NCBI GenBank assembly: GCA_036971475.1
Contig: JBAIZL010000058.1
Location: forward strand, 619,501 to 683,500
Source of the DNA: Prosapia bicincta
Taxonomy: Eukaryota > Arthropoda > Insecta > Hemiptera > Cercopidae
DNA length: 64,000 nt
Direction of reading: 5' to 3'
In this document: in pieces, positions 43,201 through 57,100 of the stretch
Layout of the letters: every line of letters starts with the position of its first letter
How positions within the stretch are numbered: the stretch's first letter is position 1
Notes under the pieces: model-generated
Databases searched by the model: none
The model's input: only the letters and a program-made list of their open reading frames with translations
Told to the model about the DNA's origin: nothing
Translations under genes and position numbers: made by a program

Positions 43201-45109
43201 TAACTTATTTACTACAACAACAAAAATACTATAGAGATTAACCAAGTAAAGAATAAAACTAAGACATTATACTAAAGTTTGATGTTATGTATTATATCTA
43301 TTATATGTTTGATGTTATGGCTGTCATGCCATATAATGTAATGTTAACATTTCTGTGTGCTGTTCTGTGTACTAGTCTCATGGAACAGTATTTTTTTTTT
43401 TAATAATTCTTGAAAAAATTATTATTTAGATTTTCTTAATTTATTAAATCCGTATTCTGTTTTAATTATATAAGGTGAAATTTTGTTCAATATTTTTAAA
43501 TCAATAAAATAATATTTTGCTATTTTAATTATTTAAATAAAACACTTGTAAATATTTACAAGTAAGTAAGTGCTACTATAGGCAAGTTGTAATTATTTAC
43601 AAATGTTTTAGTGAAAACTAGTAGCTCACGTGAAGATGGAATAAACAAACATATTATTTACATAATTAATAAAAACCATCAATTTTACTGACATTTCCTG
43701 ACAAAATCGTTTTTTGCTAGTTCAATATGAGTAACACATTCAAGGTTACCTCAACTGGTATACAATTTTTTAATACATAAATAAATTACACAGCATATAA
43801 ACAATCTATAACTACGGGAAATGTGTTATACATCAGCCACATCAGGCCTATACATTTACTTACATCTAACGAAATCATGTAGGCCAGATTGAAGCCTTAG
43901 CTGTTAAATACCGCTAAAATTTTCCAAATATTCAAAAATGTTCATTTCGAAAATGTTATAAAAATTAACCCTTTTTCTTATTTATAAAAATCCTTTTAAA
44001 AAAATTCGAGGAATACCAATATCTCACGCAAAAGAGCTGCAGCACTTAACATTGCTTTATGGGACTTATAATATTAATCCCAAAGATAAAATTATGCATC
44101 AAATAAAATGTGTTAATTTACCTTTTTTTCTTTAGATCAGAAAAGTATCAACAACAACAAAAATCTGTCAAAATTATACCTATAAAGTATTTTATACCTA
44201 ACTGCAAAGTTCAATGCAACTAGACTATCAAGTAACAAATAAATTTTCGTCTAAATTATCGTAATTAGTTAATTCTTAATGGATTGTAGTTACCTCTACA
44301 TTACCTGTATTGTGAAAACACTGTGATTGTTGTGGATTATTGTTAAAATAGAATTACAATACCTTGTTTACTCTTTTGTTTTTTATACGAAACCACAACT
44401 GGGGCAACCTAATTATGACATACACAATATTTTATCTAAGATGATAAATATTATTCTCAACCTTGTAGGCTCAGAGGGCCCTTCTTTAAACACTCAGGGC
44501 AAACGTACGTGGTCAATAACTACAATTTTAGTATGAAACTGAAGATGTTTGGGTAAATTGAATATTGGATAATGTTATTTAATTTTTAATGTGTCTATGA
44601 ATAAATAGAGAATATATTTAATATATTTCAATCTACAATAGATAATGCTGCAATCCTAACGTGATAGAGACTTGAGCCTCGCTCAACAAATATTTTAAAT
44701 AATTGTTAAAAATGCATAACATAAGTCTGTATAGTAATGATATCCTTTGTAGAATTGTAAACCTTGACATTTTTTGTTTACAACAAAAGTTTGTTCAACC
44801 TTTGCAATGTAATTTTAAAATAACTATAATTTGCACCAAATAATAAATTTTAAAAATATGGACATTTTTATAATAAACAAAAATTATGACTTCGAAAATT
44901 CAGAGCCAAAAGATTTAAACTTATTTGGGTAGAGAAGACAGAGAATTTCAAAATCTTATTAGGTAATTTTTTTCAGAAAAATAATAGATTACACTTTTAA
45001 TAGAAAATTTTGAATTGATAGAATAAATTAAAGATTCTGTTTTAAATATTCTGTTTAGTAAAATATAAATAAATCTTAGGTTTACAAAGTATAAAGGTTT
45101 CCGTCTTGA
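43201..45109. other. Sequence between ANAPC1 and the satellite, no gene recognised
   Basis: AT-rich. Short frames such as 44327-44536 show no recognisable motifs. It holds the second copy of the 22-bp TAAGTGCTACTATAGGCAAG repeat at about 43567. No divergent gene is evident. Confidence 0.4.
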
Positions 45110-48100
45110 TAATAATCTCATCACTATACATATTGATCAAGTTAAATGTTTTATCCCTACGTGCAAGAAGAATTAGAGGGATTAGATTGTCCAAGTTGTA
45201 CCAAGCCAATAAATAATCTCTTCACTATACATATTGATCAAGTTAAATGTTTTATCCATACGTGCAAGAAGAATTAGATGGATTAGATTGTCCAAGTTGT
45301 ACCAAGCCAATAATCTCTTCACTATACATATTGATCAAGTTAAATGTTTTATCCCCACGTGCAAGAAGAATTAGAGGGATTAGATTGTCCAAGTTGTACC
45401 AAGCTAATAACCTCTTCACTATACATATTGATCAAGTTAAATGTTTTACCCCTACGTGCAAGAAGAATTAGAGGGATTAGATTGTCCAAGTTGTACCAAG
45501 CTAATAATCTCTTCACTATACATATTGATCAAGTTAAATGTTTTATCCCTACGTGCAAGAAGAATTAGAGGGATTAGATTGTCCAAGTTGTACCAAGCTA
45601 ATAATCTCTACACTATACATATTGATCAAGTTCAATGTTTTATCCCTATGTGCAAGAAGAATTAGAGGGATTAGATTGTCCAAGTTGTACCAAGCTAATA
45701 ATCTCTTCACTATACATATTGATCCAGTTAAATGTTTATCCCTATGTGCAAGAAGAATTAGAGAGATTAGATTGTACAAGTTGTACCAAGCCAATAATCT
45801 CTTCACTATACATATTGATCAAGTTAAATATTTTATCCCTATGTGCAAGAAGAATTAGAGGGATTAGATTGTACAAGTTGTACCAAGCTAATAATCTCTT
45901 CACTATACATATTGATCAAGTTAAATGTTTTATCCCTAAGTGCAAGAAGAATTAGAGGGATTATATTGTCTAAGTTGTACCAAGCTAATAATCTCTTCAC
46001 TATACATATTGATCAAGTTAAATGTTTTATCCCTATGTGCAAGAAGAATTAGAGGGATTAGATTGTCCAAGTTGTACCAAGCTAATAATCTCTTCACTAT
46101 ACATATTGATCAAGTTAAATGTTTTATCCCTATGTGCAAGAAGTATTAGAGGGATTAGATTGTCCAAGTTGTACCTAGCCAAAAATATCTTCACTATACA
46201 TATTGATCAAGTTAAATGTTTTATCCCTACGTGCAAGAAGAATTAGAGGGATTAGATTGTCCAAGTTGTACCAAGCCAATAATCTCTTCAATATACATAT
46301 TGATCAAGTTAAATGTTTTATCTCTACGTGCAAGAAGAATTAGAGGGATTAGATTGTCCAAGTTGTACCAAGCCAATAATCTCTTCACTATACATATTGA
46401 TCAAGTTAAATGTTTTATCCCTACGTGCAAGAAGAATTAGAGGGATTAGATTGTACAAGTTGTACCAAGCTAATAATCTCTTCACTATACATATTGATCA
46501 AGTTAAATGTTTTATCCCTACATGCAAGAAGAATAAGAGGGATTAGATTGTCCAAGTTGTACCAAGCCAATAATCTCTTCACTATACATATTGATCAAGT
46601 TAAATATTTTATCCCTATGTGCAAGAAGAATTAGAGGGATTAGATTGTCCAAGTTGTACCAAGTCAATAATCTCTTCACTATACATATTGATCAAGTTAA
46701 ATGTTTTATCCCTACATGCAAGAAGAATTAGAGGGATTAGATTGTCCAAGTTGTACCAAGCTAATAATCTCTTCACTATACATATTGATCAAGTTAAATG
46801 TTTTATTCCTACGTGCAAAAAGAATTAGAGGGATTAGATTGTCCAAGTTGTACCAAGCCAATAAATAATCTCTTCACTATACATATTGATCAAGTTAAAT
46901 GTTTTATCCCTACGTGCAGGAAGAATTAGAGGGATTAGATTGTCCAAGTTGTACCAAGCTAATAATCTCTTCACTATACATATTGATCAAGTTAAATGTT
47001 TTATCCCTACGTGCAAGAAGAATTAGAGGGGATTAGATTGTCCAAGTTATACCAAGCCAATAATCTCTTCAATATACATATTGATCAAGTTAAATATTTT
47101 ATCCCTACGTGCAAGAAGAATTAGATGGTTTAGATTGTCCAAGTTGTACCAAGCTAATAAGCTCTTCGCTATACATATTGATCAAGTTAAATGTTTTATC
47201 CCTATGTGCAAGAAGAATTAGAGGGATCAGATTGTCCAAGTTGTACCAAGCCAATAATCTCTTCACTATACATATTGATCAAGTTAAATGTTTTATCCCT
47301 ACGTGCAAGAAGAATTAGAGAGTTTAGATTGTCCAAGTTCTACCAAGCCAATAATCTCTTCACTATACATATTGATCAAGTTAAATGTTTTATCCCTAGG
47401 TGCAAGAAGAATTAGAGGGTTTAGATTGTCCAAGTTGTACCAAGCTAATAAGCTCTTCGCTATACATATTGATCAAGTTAATGTTTTATCCCTACGTGCA
47501 AGAAGAATTAGAGGGATTAGATTGTCCAAGTTGTACCAAGCCAATAATCTCTTCACTATACATATTGATCAAGTTAAATGTTTTATCCCTACGTGCAAGA
47601 AGAATTAGAGGGTTTAGATTGTCCAAGTTGTACCAAGATAATAATCTCTTCACTATACATATTGATCAAGTTAAATGTTTTATCCCTACGTGCAAGAAGA
47701 ATTAGAGGGTTTAGATTGTCCAAGTTGTACCAAGCTAATAAGCTCTTCGCTATACATATTGATCAAGTTAAATGTTTTATCCCTACGTGCAAGAAGAATT
47801 AGAGGGATTAGATTGTACAAGTTGTACCAAGCTAATAAGCTCTTCGCTATACATATTTATCAGGTTAAATGTTTTATCCCTACGTGCAAGAAGAATTAGA
47901 GGGATTAGATTGTCCAAGTTGTACCAAGCCAATAATCTCTTCAATATACATATTGGTCAAGTTAAATATTTTATCCCTACGTGCAAGAAGAATTAGGGTG
48001 ATTAGATTGTCCAAGTTGTACCAAACCAATTATCTCTTCACTATACATATTGATCAAGTTAAATGTTTTATCCCTATGTGCAAGAAGAATTAGAGGGTTT

Positions 48101-51100
48101 AGATTGTCCAAGTTGTACCAAGCCAATAATCTCTTCACTATACATATTGATCAAGTTAAATGTTTTATCCCTACGTGCAAGAAGAATTAGAGGGTTTAGA
48201 TTGTCCAAGTTGTACCAAGCTAATAAGCTCTTCGCTATACATATTGATCAAGTTAAATGTTTTATCCCTACGTGCAAGAAGAATTAGAGGGATTAGATTG
48301 TCCAAGTTGTACCAAGCTAATAATCTCTTCAATATACATATTGGTCAAGTTAAATATTTTATCCCTACGTGCAAGAAGAATTAGGGTGATTAGATTGTCC
48401 AAGTTGTACCAAACCAATAATCTCTTCACTATACATATTGATCAAGTTAAATGTTATATCCCTACGTGCAGGAAGAATTAGAGGGATTAGATTGTCCAAG
48501 TTGTACCAAGCCAATAATCTCTTCACTATAGATATTGATCAAGTTAAATATTTTATCCCTATGTGCAAGAAGGATTAGAGGGATCAGATTGTCCAAGTTG
48601 TACCAAGCCAATAATCTCTTCACTATACATATTGATCAAGTTAAATGTTTTGTCCCTACATGCAAGAAGAATTAGAGGGATTAGATTGTCCAAGTTGTAC
48701 CAAGCTAATAATCTCTTCACTATACATATTGATCAAGTTAAATGTTTTATCCCTACGTGCAAGAAGAATTAGAGGGGATTAGATTGTCCAAGTTGTACCA
48801 AGCCAATAATCTCTTCAATATACATATTGATCAAGTTAAATATTTTATCCCTACGTGCAAGAAGAATTAGATGGTTTAGATTGTCCAAGTTGTACCAAGC
48901 TAATAAGCTCTTCACTATACTTATTGATCAAGTTAAATGTTTTATCCCTACGTGCAAGAAGAATTAGAGGGATTAGATTGTCCAAGTTGTACCAAGCCAA
49001 TAATCTTTTCACTATACATATTGATCAAGTTAAATGTTTTATCCCTATGTGCAAGAAGAATTAGATTGATTAGATTGTCCAAGTTGTACCAAGCCAATAA
49101 TCTCTTCACTATACATATTGATCAAGTTAAATGTTTTATCCCTACGTGCAAGAAGAATTAGAGGGTTTAGATTGTCCAAGTTCTACCAAGCCAATAATCT
49201 CTTCACTATACATATTGATCAAGTTAAATGTTTTATCCCTAGGTGCAAGAAGAATTAGAGGGTTTAGATTGTCCAAGTTGTACCAAGCTAATAAGCTCTT
49301 CGCTATACATATTGATCAAGTTAAATGTTTTATCCCTACGTGCAAGAAGAATTAGAGGGATTAGATTGTCCAAGTTGTACCTTGCCAACAATCTCTTCAC
49401 TATACATATTGATCAAGTTAAATGTTTTATCCCTACATGCAAGAAGAATTAGAGGGTTTAGATTGTCCAAGTTGTACCAAGCCAATAATCTCTTCACTAT
49501 ACATATTGATCAAGTTAAATGTTTTATCCCTACGTGCAAGAAGAATTAGAGGGTTTAGATTGTCCAAGTTGTACCAAGATAATAATCTCTTCACTATACA
49601 TATTGATCAAGTTAAATGTTTTATCCCTACGTGCAAGAAGAATTAGAGGGTTTAGATTGTCCAAGTTGTACCAAGCTAATAAGCTCTTCGCTATACATAT
49701 TGATCAAGTTAAATGTTTTATCCCTACGTGCAAGAAGAATTAGAGGGATTAGATTGTCCAAGTTGTACCAAGCTAATAAGCTCTTCGCTATACATATTTA
49801 TCAGGTTAAATGTTTTATCCCTACGTGCAAGAAGAATTAGAGGGATTAGATTGTCCAAGTTGTACCAAGCCAATAATCTCTTCAATATACATATTGGTCA
49901 AGTTAAATATTTTATCCCTACGTGCAAGAAGAATTAGGGTGATTAGATTGTCCAAGTTGTACCAAACCAATAATCTCTTCACTATACATATTGATCAAGT
50001 TAAATGTTTTATCCCTATGTGCAAGAAGAATTAGAGGGTTTAGATTGTCCAAGTTGTACCAAGCCAATAATCTCTTCACTATACATATTGATCAAGTTAA
50101 ATGTTTTATCCCTACGTGCAAGAAGAATTAGAGGGTTTAGATTGTCCAAGTTGTACCAAGCTAATAAGCTCTTCGCTATACATATTGATCAAGTTAAATG
50201 TTTTATCCCTACGTGCAAGAAGAATTAGAGGGATTAGATTGTCCAAGTTGTACCAAGCTAATAATCTCTTCACTATACATATTGATCAAGTTAAATGTTT
50301 TATCTCTACGTGTAAGAAGAATTAGAGGGATTAGATTGTCCAAGTTGTACCAAGCCAATAATCTCTTCACTATACATATTGATCAAGTTAAATGTTTTAT
50401 CCCTACGTGCAAGAAGAATTAGAGGGATTAGATTGTCCAAGTTGTACCAAGCCAATAATCTCTTCACTATACATATTGATCAAGTTAAATGTTTTATCCC
50501 TACGTGCAAGAAGGATTAGATGGTTTAGATTGTCCAAGTTGTTCCAAGCTAATAAGCTCTTCGCTATACATATTGATCACGTTAAATGTTTTATCCCTAC
50601 GTGCAAAAAAGAATTAGAGGGGTTAGATTGTCCAAGTTGTACCAAGCCAATAATCTCTTCACTATACATATTGATCAAGTTAAATGTTTTATCCCTATAT
50701 GCAAGAAGAATTAGAGGGATTAGATTGTCCAAGTTGTACCAAGCCAATAATCTCTTCACTATACATATTGATCAAGTTAAATGTTTTATCCCTACGTGCA
50801 AGAAGAATTAGAGGGATTAGATTGTCCAAGTTGTACCAAGCCAATAATCTCTTCAATATACATATTGATCAAGTTAAATGTTTTATCTCTACGTGCAAGA
50901 AGAATTAGAGGGATTAGATTGTCCAAGTTGTACCAAGCCAATAATCTCTTCACTATACATATTGATCAAGTTAAATGTTTTATCCCTACGTGCAAGAAGA
51001 ATTAGAGGGATTAGATTGTACAAGTTGTACCAAGCTAATAATCTCTTCACTATACATATTGATCAAGTTAAATGTTTTATCCCTACATGCAAGAAGAATT

Positions 51101-54100
51101 AGAGGGATTAGATTGTCCAAGTTGTACCAAGCTAATAAGCTCTTCGCTATACATATTGATCAAGTTAAATGTTTTATCCCAACGTGCAAGAAGAATTAGA
51201 GGGATTAGATTGTCCAAGTTGTACCAAGCTAATAAGCTCTTCGCTATACACATTTATCAGGTTAAATGTTTTATCCCTACGTGCAAGAAGAATTAGAGGG
51301 ATTAGATTGTCCAAGTTGTACCAAGCCAATAATCTCTTCAATATACATATTGGTCAAGTTAAATATTTTATCCCTACGTGCAAGAAGAATTAGGGTGATT
51401 AGATTGTCCAAGTTGTACCAAACCAATAATCTCTTCACTATACATATTGATCAAGTTAAATGTTTTATCCCTATGTGCAAGAAGAATTAGAGGGTTTAGA
51501 TTGTCCAAGTTGTACCAAGCCAATAATCTCTTCACTATACATATTGATCAAGTTAAATGTTTTATCCCTACGTGCAAGAAGAATTAGAGGGTTTAGATTG
51601 TCCAAGTTGTACCAAGCTAATAAGCTCTTCGCTATACATATTGATCAAGTTAAATGTTTTATCCCTACGTGCAGGAAGAATTAGAGGGATTAGATTGTCC
51701 AAGTTGTACCAAGCTAATAATCTCTTCACTATACATATTGATCAAGTTAAATGTTTTATCTCTACGTGTAAGAAGAATTAGAGGGATTAGATTGTCCAAG
51801 TTGTACCAAGCCAATAATCTCTTCACTATACATATTGATCAAGTTAAATGTTTTATCCCTACGTGCAAGAAGAATTAGAGGGATTAGATTGTCCAAGTTG
51901 TACCAAGCCAATAATCTCTTCACTATACATATTGATCAAGTTAAATATTTTATCCCTATGTGCAAGAAGAATTAGAGGGATCAGATTGTCCAAGTTGTAC
52001 CAAGCCAATAATCTCTTCACTATACATATTGATCAAGTTAAATGTTTTGACCCTACATGCAAGAAGAATTAGAGGGAATAGATTGTCCAAGTTGTACCAA
52101 GCTAATAATCTCTTCACTATACATATTGATCAAGTTAAATGTTTTATACCTACGTGCAAAAAAGAATTAGAGGGGTTAGATTGTCCAAGTTGTACCAAGC
52201 CAATAATCTCTTCACTATACATATTGATCAAGTTAAATGTTTTATCCCTATATGCAAGAAGAATTAGAGGGATTAGATTGTCCAAGTTGTACCAAGCCAA
52301 TAATCTCTTCACTATACATATTGATCAAGTTAAATGTTTTATCCCTACGTGCAAGAAGAATTAGAGGGATTAGATTGTCCAAGTTGCACCAAGCCAATAA
52401 TCTCTTCAATATACATATTGATCAAGTTAAATGTTTTATCCCTACGTGCAAGAAGAATTAGAGGGGATTAGATTGTTCAAGTTGTACCAAGCCAATAATC
52501 TCTTCAATATACATATTGATCAAGTTAAATATTTTATCCCTACGTGCAAGAAGAATTAGATGGTTTAGATTGTCCAAGTTGTACCAAGCTAATAAGCTCT
52601 TCGCTATACATATTGATCAAGTTAAATGTTTTATCCCTACGTGCAAGAAGAATTAGAGGGTTTAGATTGTCCAAGTTCTACCAAGCCAATAATCTCTTCA
52701 CTATACATATTGATCAAGTTAAATGTTTTATCCCTAGGTGCAAGAAGAATTAGAGGGTTTAGATTGTCCAAGTTGTACCAAGCCAATAATCTCTTCACTA
52801 TACATATTGATCAAGTTAAATGTTTTATCCCTACGTGCAAGAAGAATTAGAGGGATTAGATTGTCCAAGTTGTACCAAGCTAATAATCTCTTCACTATAC
52901 ATATTGATCCAGTTAAATGTTTATCCCTAAGTGCAAGAAGAATTAGAGGGATTATATTGTCTAAGTTGTACCAAGCTAATAATCTCTACACTATACATAT
53001 TGATCAAGTTAAATGTTTTATCCCTATGTGCAAGAAGAATTAGAGGGATTAGATTGTCCAAGTTGTACCAAGCTAATAATCTCTTCACTATACATATTGA
53101 TCAAGTTAAATGTTTTATCCCTATGTGCAAGAAGTATTAGAGGGTTTAGATTGTCCAAGTTGTACCTAGCAAAAAATATCTTCACTATACATATTGATCA
53201 AGTTAAATGTTTTATCCCTACGTGCAAGAAGAATTAGAGGGATTAGATTGTCCAAGTTGTACCAAGCCAATAATCTCTTCAATATACATATTGATCAAGT
53301 TAAATGTTTTATCTCTACGTGCAAGAAGAATTAGAGGGATTAGATTGTCCAAGTTGTACCAAGCCAATAATCTCTTCAATATACATATTGATCAAGTTAA
53401 ATGTTTTATCTCTACGTGCAAGAAGAATTAGAGGGATTAGATTGTCCAAGTTGTACCAAGCCAATAATCTCTTCACTATACATATTGATCAAGTTAAATG
53501 TTTTATCCCTACGTGCAAGAAGAATTAGAGGGATTAGATTGTACAAGTTGTACCAAGCTAATAATCTCTTCACTATACATATTGATCAAGTTAAATGTTT
53601 TATCCCTACATGCAAGAAGAATTAGAGGGATTAGATTGTCCAAGTTGTACCAAGCTAATAAGCTCTTCGCTATACATATTGATCAAGTTAAATGTTTTAT
53701 CCCTACGTGCAAGAAGAATTAGAGGGATTAGATTGTCCAAGTTGTACCAAGCTAATAAGCTCTTCGCTATACACATTTATCAGGTTAAATGTTTTATCCC
53801 TACGTGCAAGAAGAATTAGAGGGATTAGATTGTCCAAGTTGTACCAAGCCAATAATCTCTTCAATATACATATTGGTCAAGTTAAATATTTTATCCCTAC
53901 GTGCAAGAAGAATTAGGGTGATTAGATTGTCCAAGTTGTACCAAACCAATAATCTCTTCACTATACATATTGATCAAGTTAAATGTTTTATCCCTATGTG
54001 CAAGAAGAATTAGAGGGTTTAGATTGTCCAAGTTGTACCAAGCCAATAATCTCTTCACTATACATATTGATGAAGTTAAATGTTTTATCCCTACGTGCAA

Positions 54101-57100
54101 GAAGAATTAGAGGGTTTAGATTGTCCAAGTTGTACCAAGCTAATAAGCTCTTCGCTATACATATTGATCAAGTTAAATGTTTTATCCCTACGTGCAGGAA
54201 GAATTAGAGGGATTAGATTGTCCAAGTTGTACCAAGCTAATAATCTCTTCACTATACATATTGATCAAGTTAAATGTTTTATCTCTACGTGTAAGAAGAA
54301 TTAGAGGGATTAGATTGTCCAAGTTGTACCAAGCCAATAATCTCTTCACTATACATATTGATCAAGTTAAATGTTTTATCCCTACGTGCAAGAAGAATTA
54401 GAGGGATTAGATTGTCCAAGTTGTACCAAGCCAATAATCTCTTCACTATACATATTGATCAAGTTAAATATTTTATCCCTATGTGCAAGAAGAATTAGAG
54501 GGATCAGATTGTCCAAGTTGTACCAAGCCAATAATCTCTTCACTATACATATTGATCAAGTTAAATGTTTTGACCCTACATGCAAGAAGAATTAGAGGGA
54601 ATAGATTGTCCAAGTTGTACCAAGCTAATAATCTCTTCACTATACATATTGATCAAGTTAAATGTTTTATCCCTACGTGCAAAAAAGAATTAGAGGGGTT
54701 AGATTGTCCAAGTTGTACCAAGCCAATAATCTCTTCACTATACATATTGATCAAGTTAAATGTTTTATCCCTATATGCAAGAAGAATTAGAGGGATTAGA
54801 TTGTCCAAGTTGTACCAAGCCAATAATCTCTTCACTATACATATTGATCAAGTTAAATGTTTTATCCCTACGTGCAAGAAGAATTAGAGGGATTAGATTG
54901 TCCAAGTTGCACCAAGCCAATAATCTCTTCAATATACATATTGATCAAGTTAAATGTTTTATCCCTACGTGCAAGAAGAATTAGAGGGGATTAGATTGTC
55001 CAAGTTGTACCAAGCCAATAATCTCTTCAATATACATATTGATCAAGTTAAATATTTTATCCCTACGTGCAAGAAGAATTAGATGGTTTAGATTGTCCAA
55101 GTTGTACCAAGCTAATAAGCTCTTCGCTATACATATTGATAAAGTTAAATGTTTTATCCCTACGTGCAAGAAGAATTAGAGGGTTTAGATTGTCCAAGTT
55201 CTACCAAGCCAATAATCTCTTCACTATACATATTGATCAAGTTAAATGTTTTATCCCTAGGTGCAAGAAGAATTAGAGGGTTTAGATTGTCCAAGTTGTA
55301 CCAAGCCAATAATCTCTTCACTATACATATTGATCAAGTTAAATGTTTTATCCCTACGTGCAAGAAGAATTAGAGGGATTAGATTGTCCAAGTTGTACCA
55401 AGCTAATAATCTCTTCACTATACATATTGATCCAGTTAAATGTTTATCCCTAAGTGCAAGAAGAATTAGAGGGATTATATTGTCTAAGTTGTACCAAGCT
55501 AATAATCTCTACACTATACATATTGATCAAGTTAAATGTTTTATCCCTATGTGCAAGAAGAATTAGAGGGATTAGATTGTCCAAGTTGTACCAAGCTAAT
55601 AATCTCTTCACTATACATATTGATCAAGTTAAATGTTTTATCCCTATGTGCAAGAAGTATTAGAGGGTTTAGATTGTCCAAGTTGTACCTAGCCAAAAAT
55701 ATCTTCACTATACATATTGATCAAGTTAAATGTTTTATCCCTACGTGCAAGAAGAATTAGAGGGATTAGATTGTCCAAGTTGTACCAAGCCAATAATCTC
55801 TTCAATATACATATTGATCAAGTTAAATGTTTTATCTCTACGTGCAAGAAGAATTAGAGGGATTAGATTGTCCAAGTTGTACCAAGCCAATAATCTCTTC
55901 ACTATACATATTGATCAAGTTAAATGTTTTATCCCTACGTGCAAGAAGAATTAGAGGGATTAGATTGTACAAGTTGTACCAAGCTAATAATCTCTTCACT
56001 ATACATATTGATCAAGTTAAATGTTTTATCCCTACATGCAAGAAGAATAAGAGGGATTAGATTGTCCAAGGTGTACCAAGCCAATAATCTCTTCACTATT
56101 CATATTGATCAAGTTAAATGTTTTATCCCTACATGCAAGAAGAATTAGAGGGATTAGATTGTCCAAGTTGTACCAAGCTAATAATCTCTTCACTATACAT
56201 ATTGATCAAGTTAAATGTTTTATTCCTACGTGCAAAAAGAATTAGAGGGATTAGATTTTCCAAGTTGTACCAAGCCAATAAATAATCTCTTCACTATACA
56301 TATTGATCAAGTTAAATGTTTTATCCCTACGTGCAGGAAGAATTAGAGGGATTAGATTGTCCAAGTTGTACCAAGCCAATAATCTCTTCACTATACATAT
56401 TGATCAAGTTAAATGTTTTGTCCCTACATGCAAGAAGAATTAGAGGGATTAGATTGTCCAAGTTGTACCAAGCTAATAATCTCTTCACTATACATATTGA
56501 TCAAGTTAAATGTTTTATCCCTACGTGCAAGAAGAATTAGAGGGGATTAGATTGTCCAAGTTGTACCAAGCCAATAATCTCTTCAATATACATATTGATC
56601 AAGTTAAATGTTTTGTCCCTACATGCAAGAAGAATTAGAGGGATTAGATTGTCCAAGTTGTACCAAGCTAATAATCTCTTCACTATACATATTGATCAAG
56701 TTAAATATTTTATCCCTACGTGCAAGAAGAATTAGATGGTTTAGATTGTCCAAGTTGTACCAAGCTAATAAGCTCTTCGCTATACATATTGATCAAGTTA
56801 AATGTTTTATCCCTATGTGCAAGAAGAATTAGAGGGATTAGATTGTCCAAGTTGTACCAAGCCAATAATCTCTTCACTATACATATTGATCAAGTTAAAT
56901 GTTTTATCCCTACGTGCAAGAAGAATTAGAGGGTTTAGATTGTCCAAGTTCTACCAAGCCAATAATCTCTTCACTATACATATTGATCAAGTTAAATGTT
57001 TTATCCCTAGGTGCAAGAAGAATTAGAGGGTTTAGATTGTCCAAGTTGTACCAAGCTAATAAGCTCTTCGCTATACATATTGATCAAGTTAATGTTTTAT

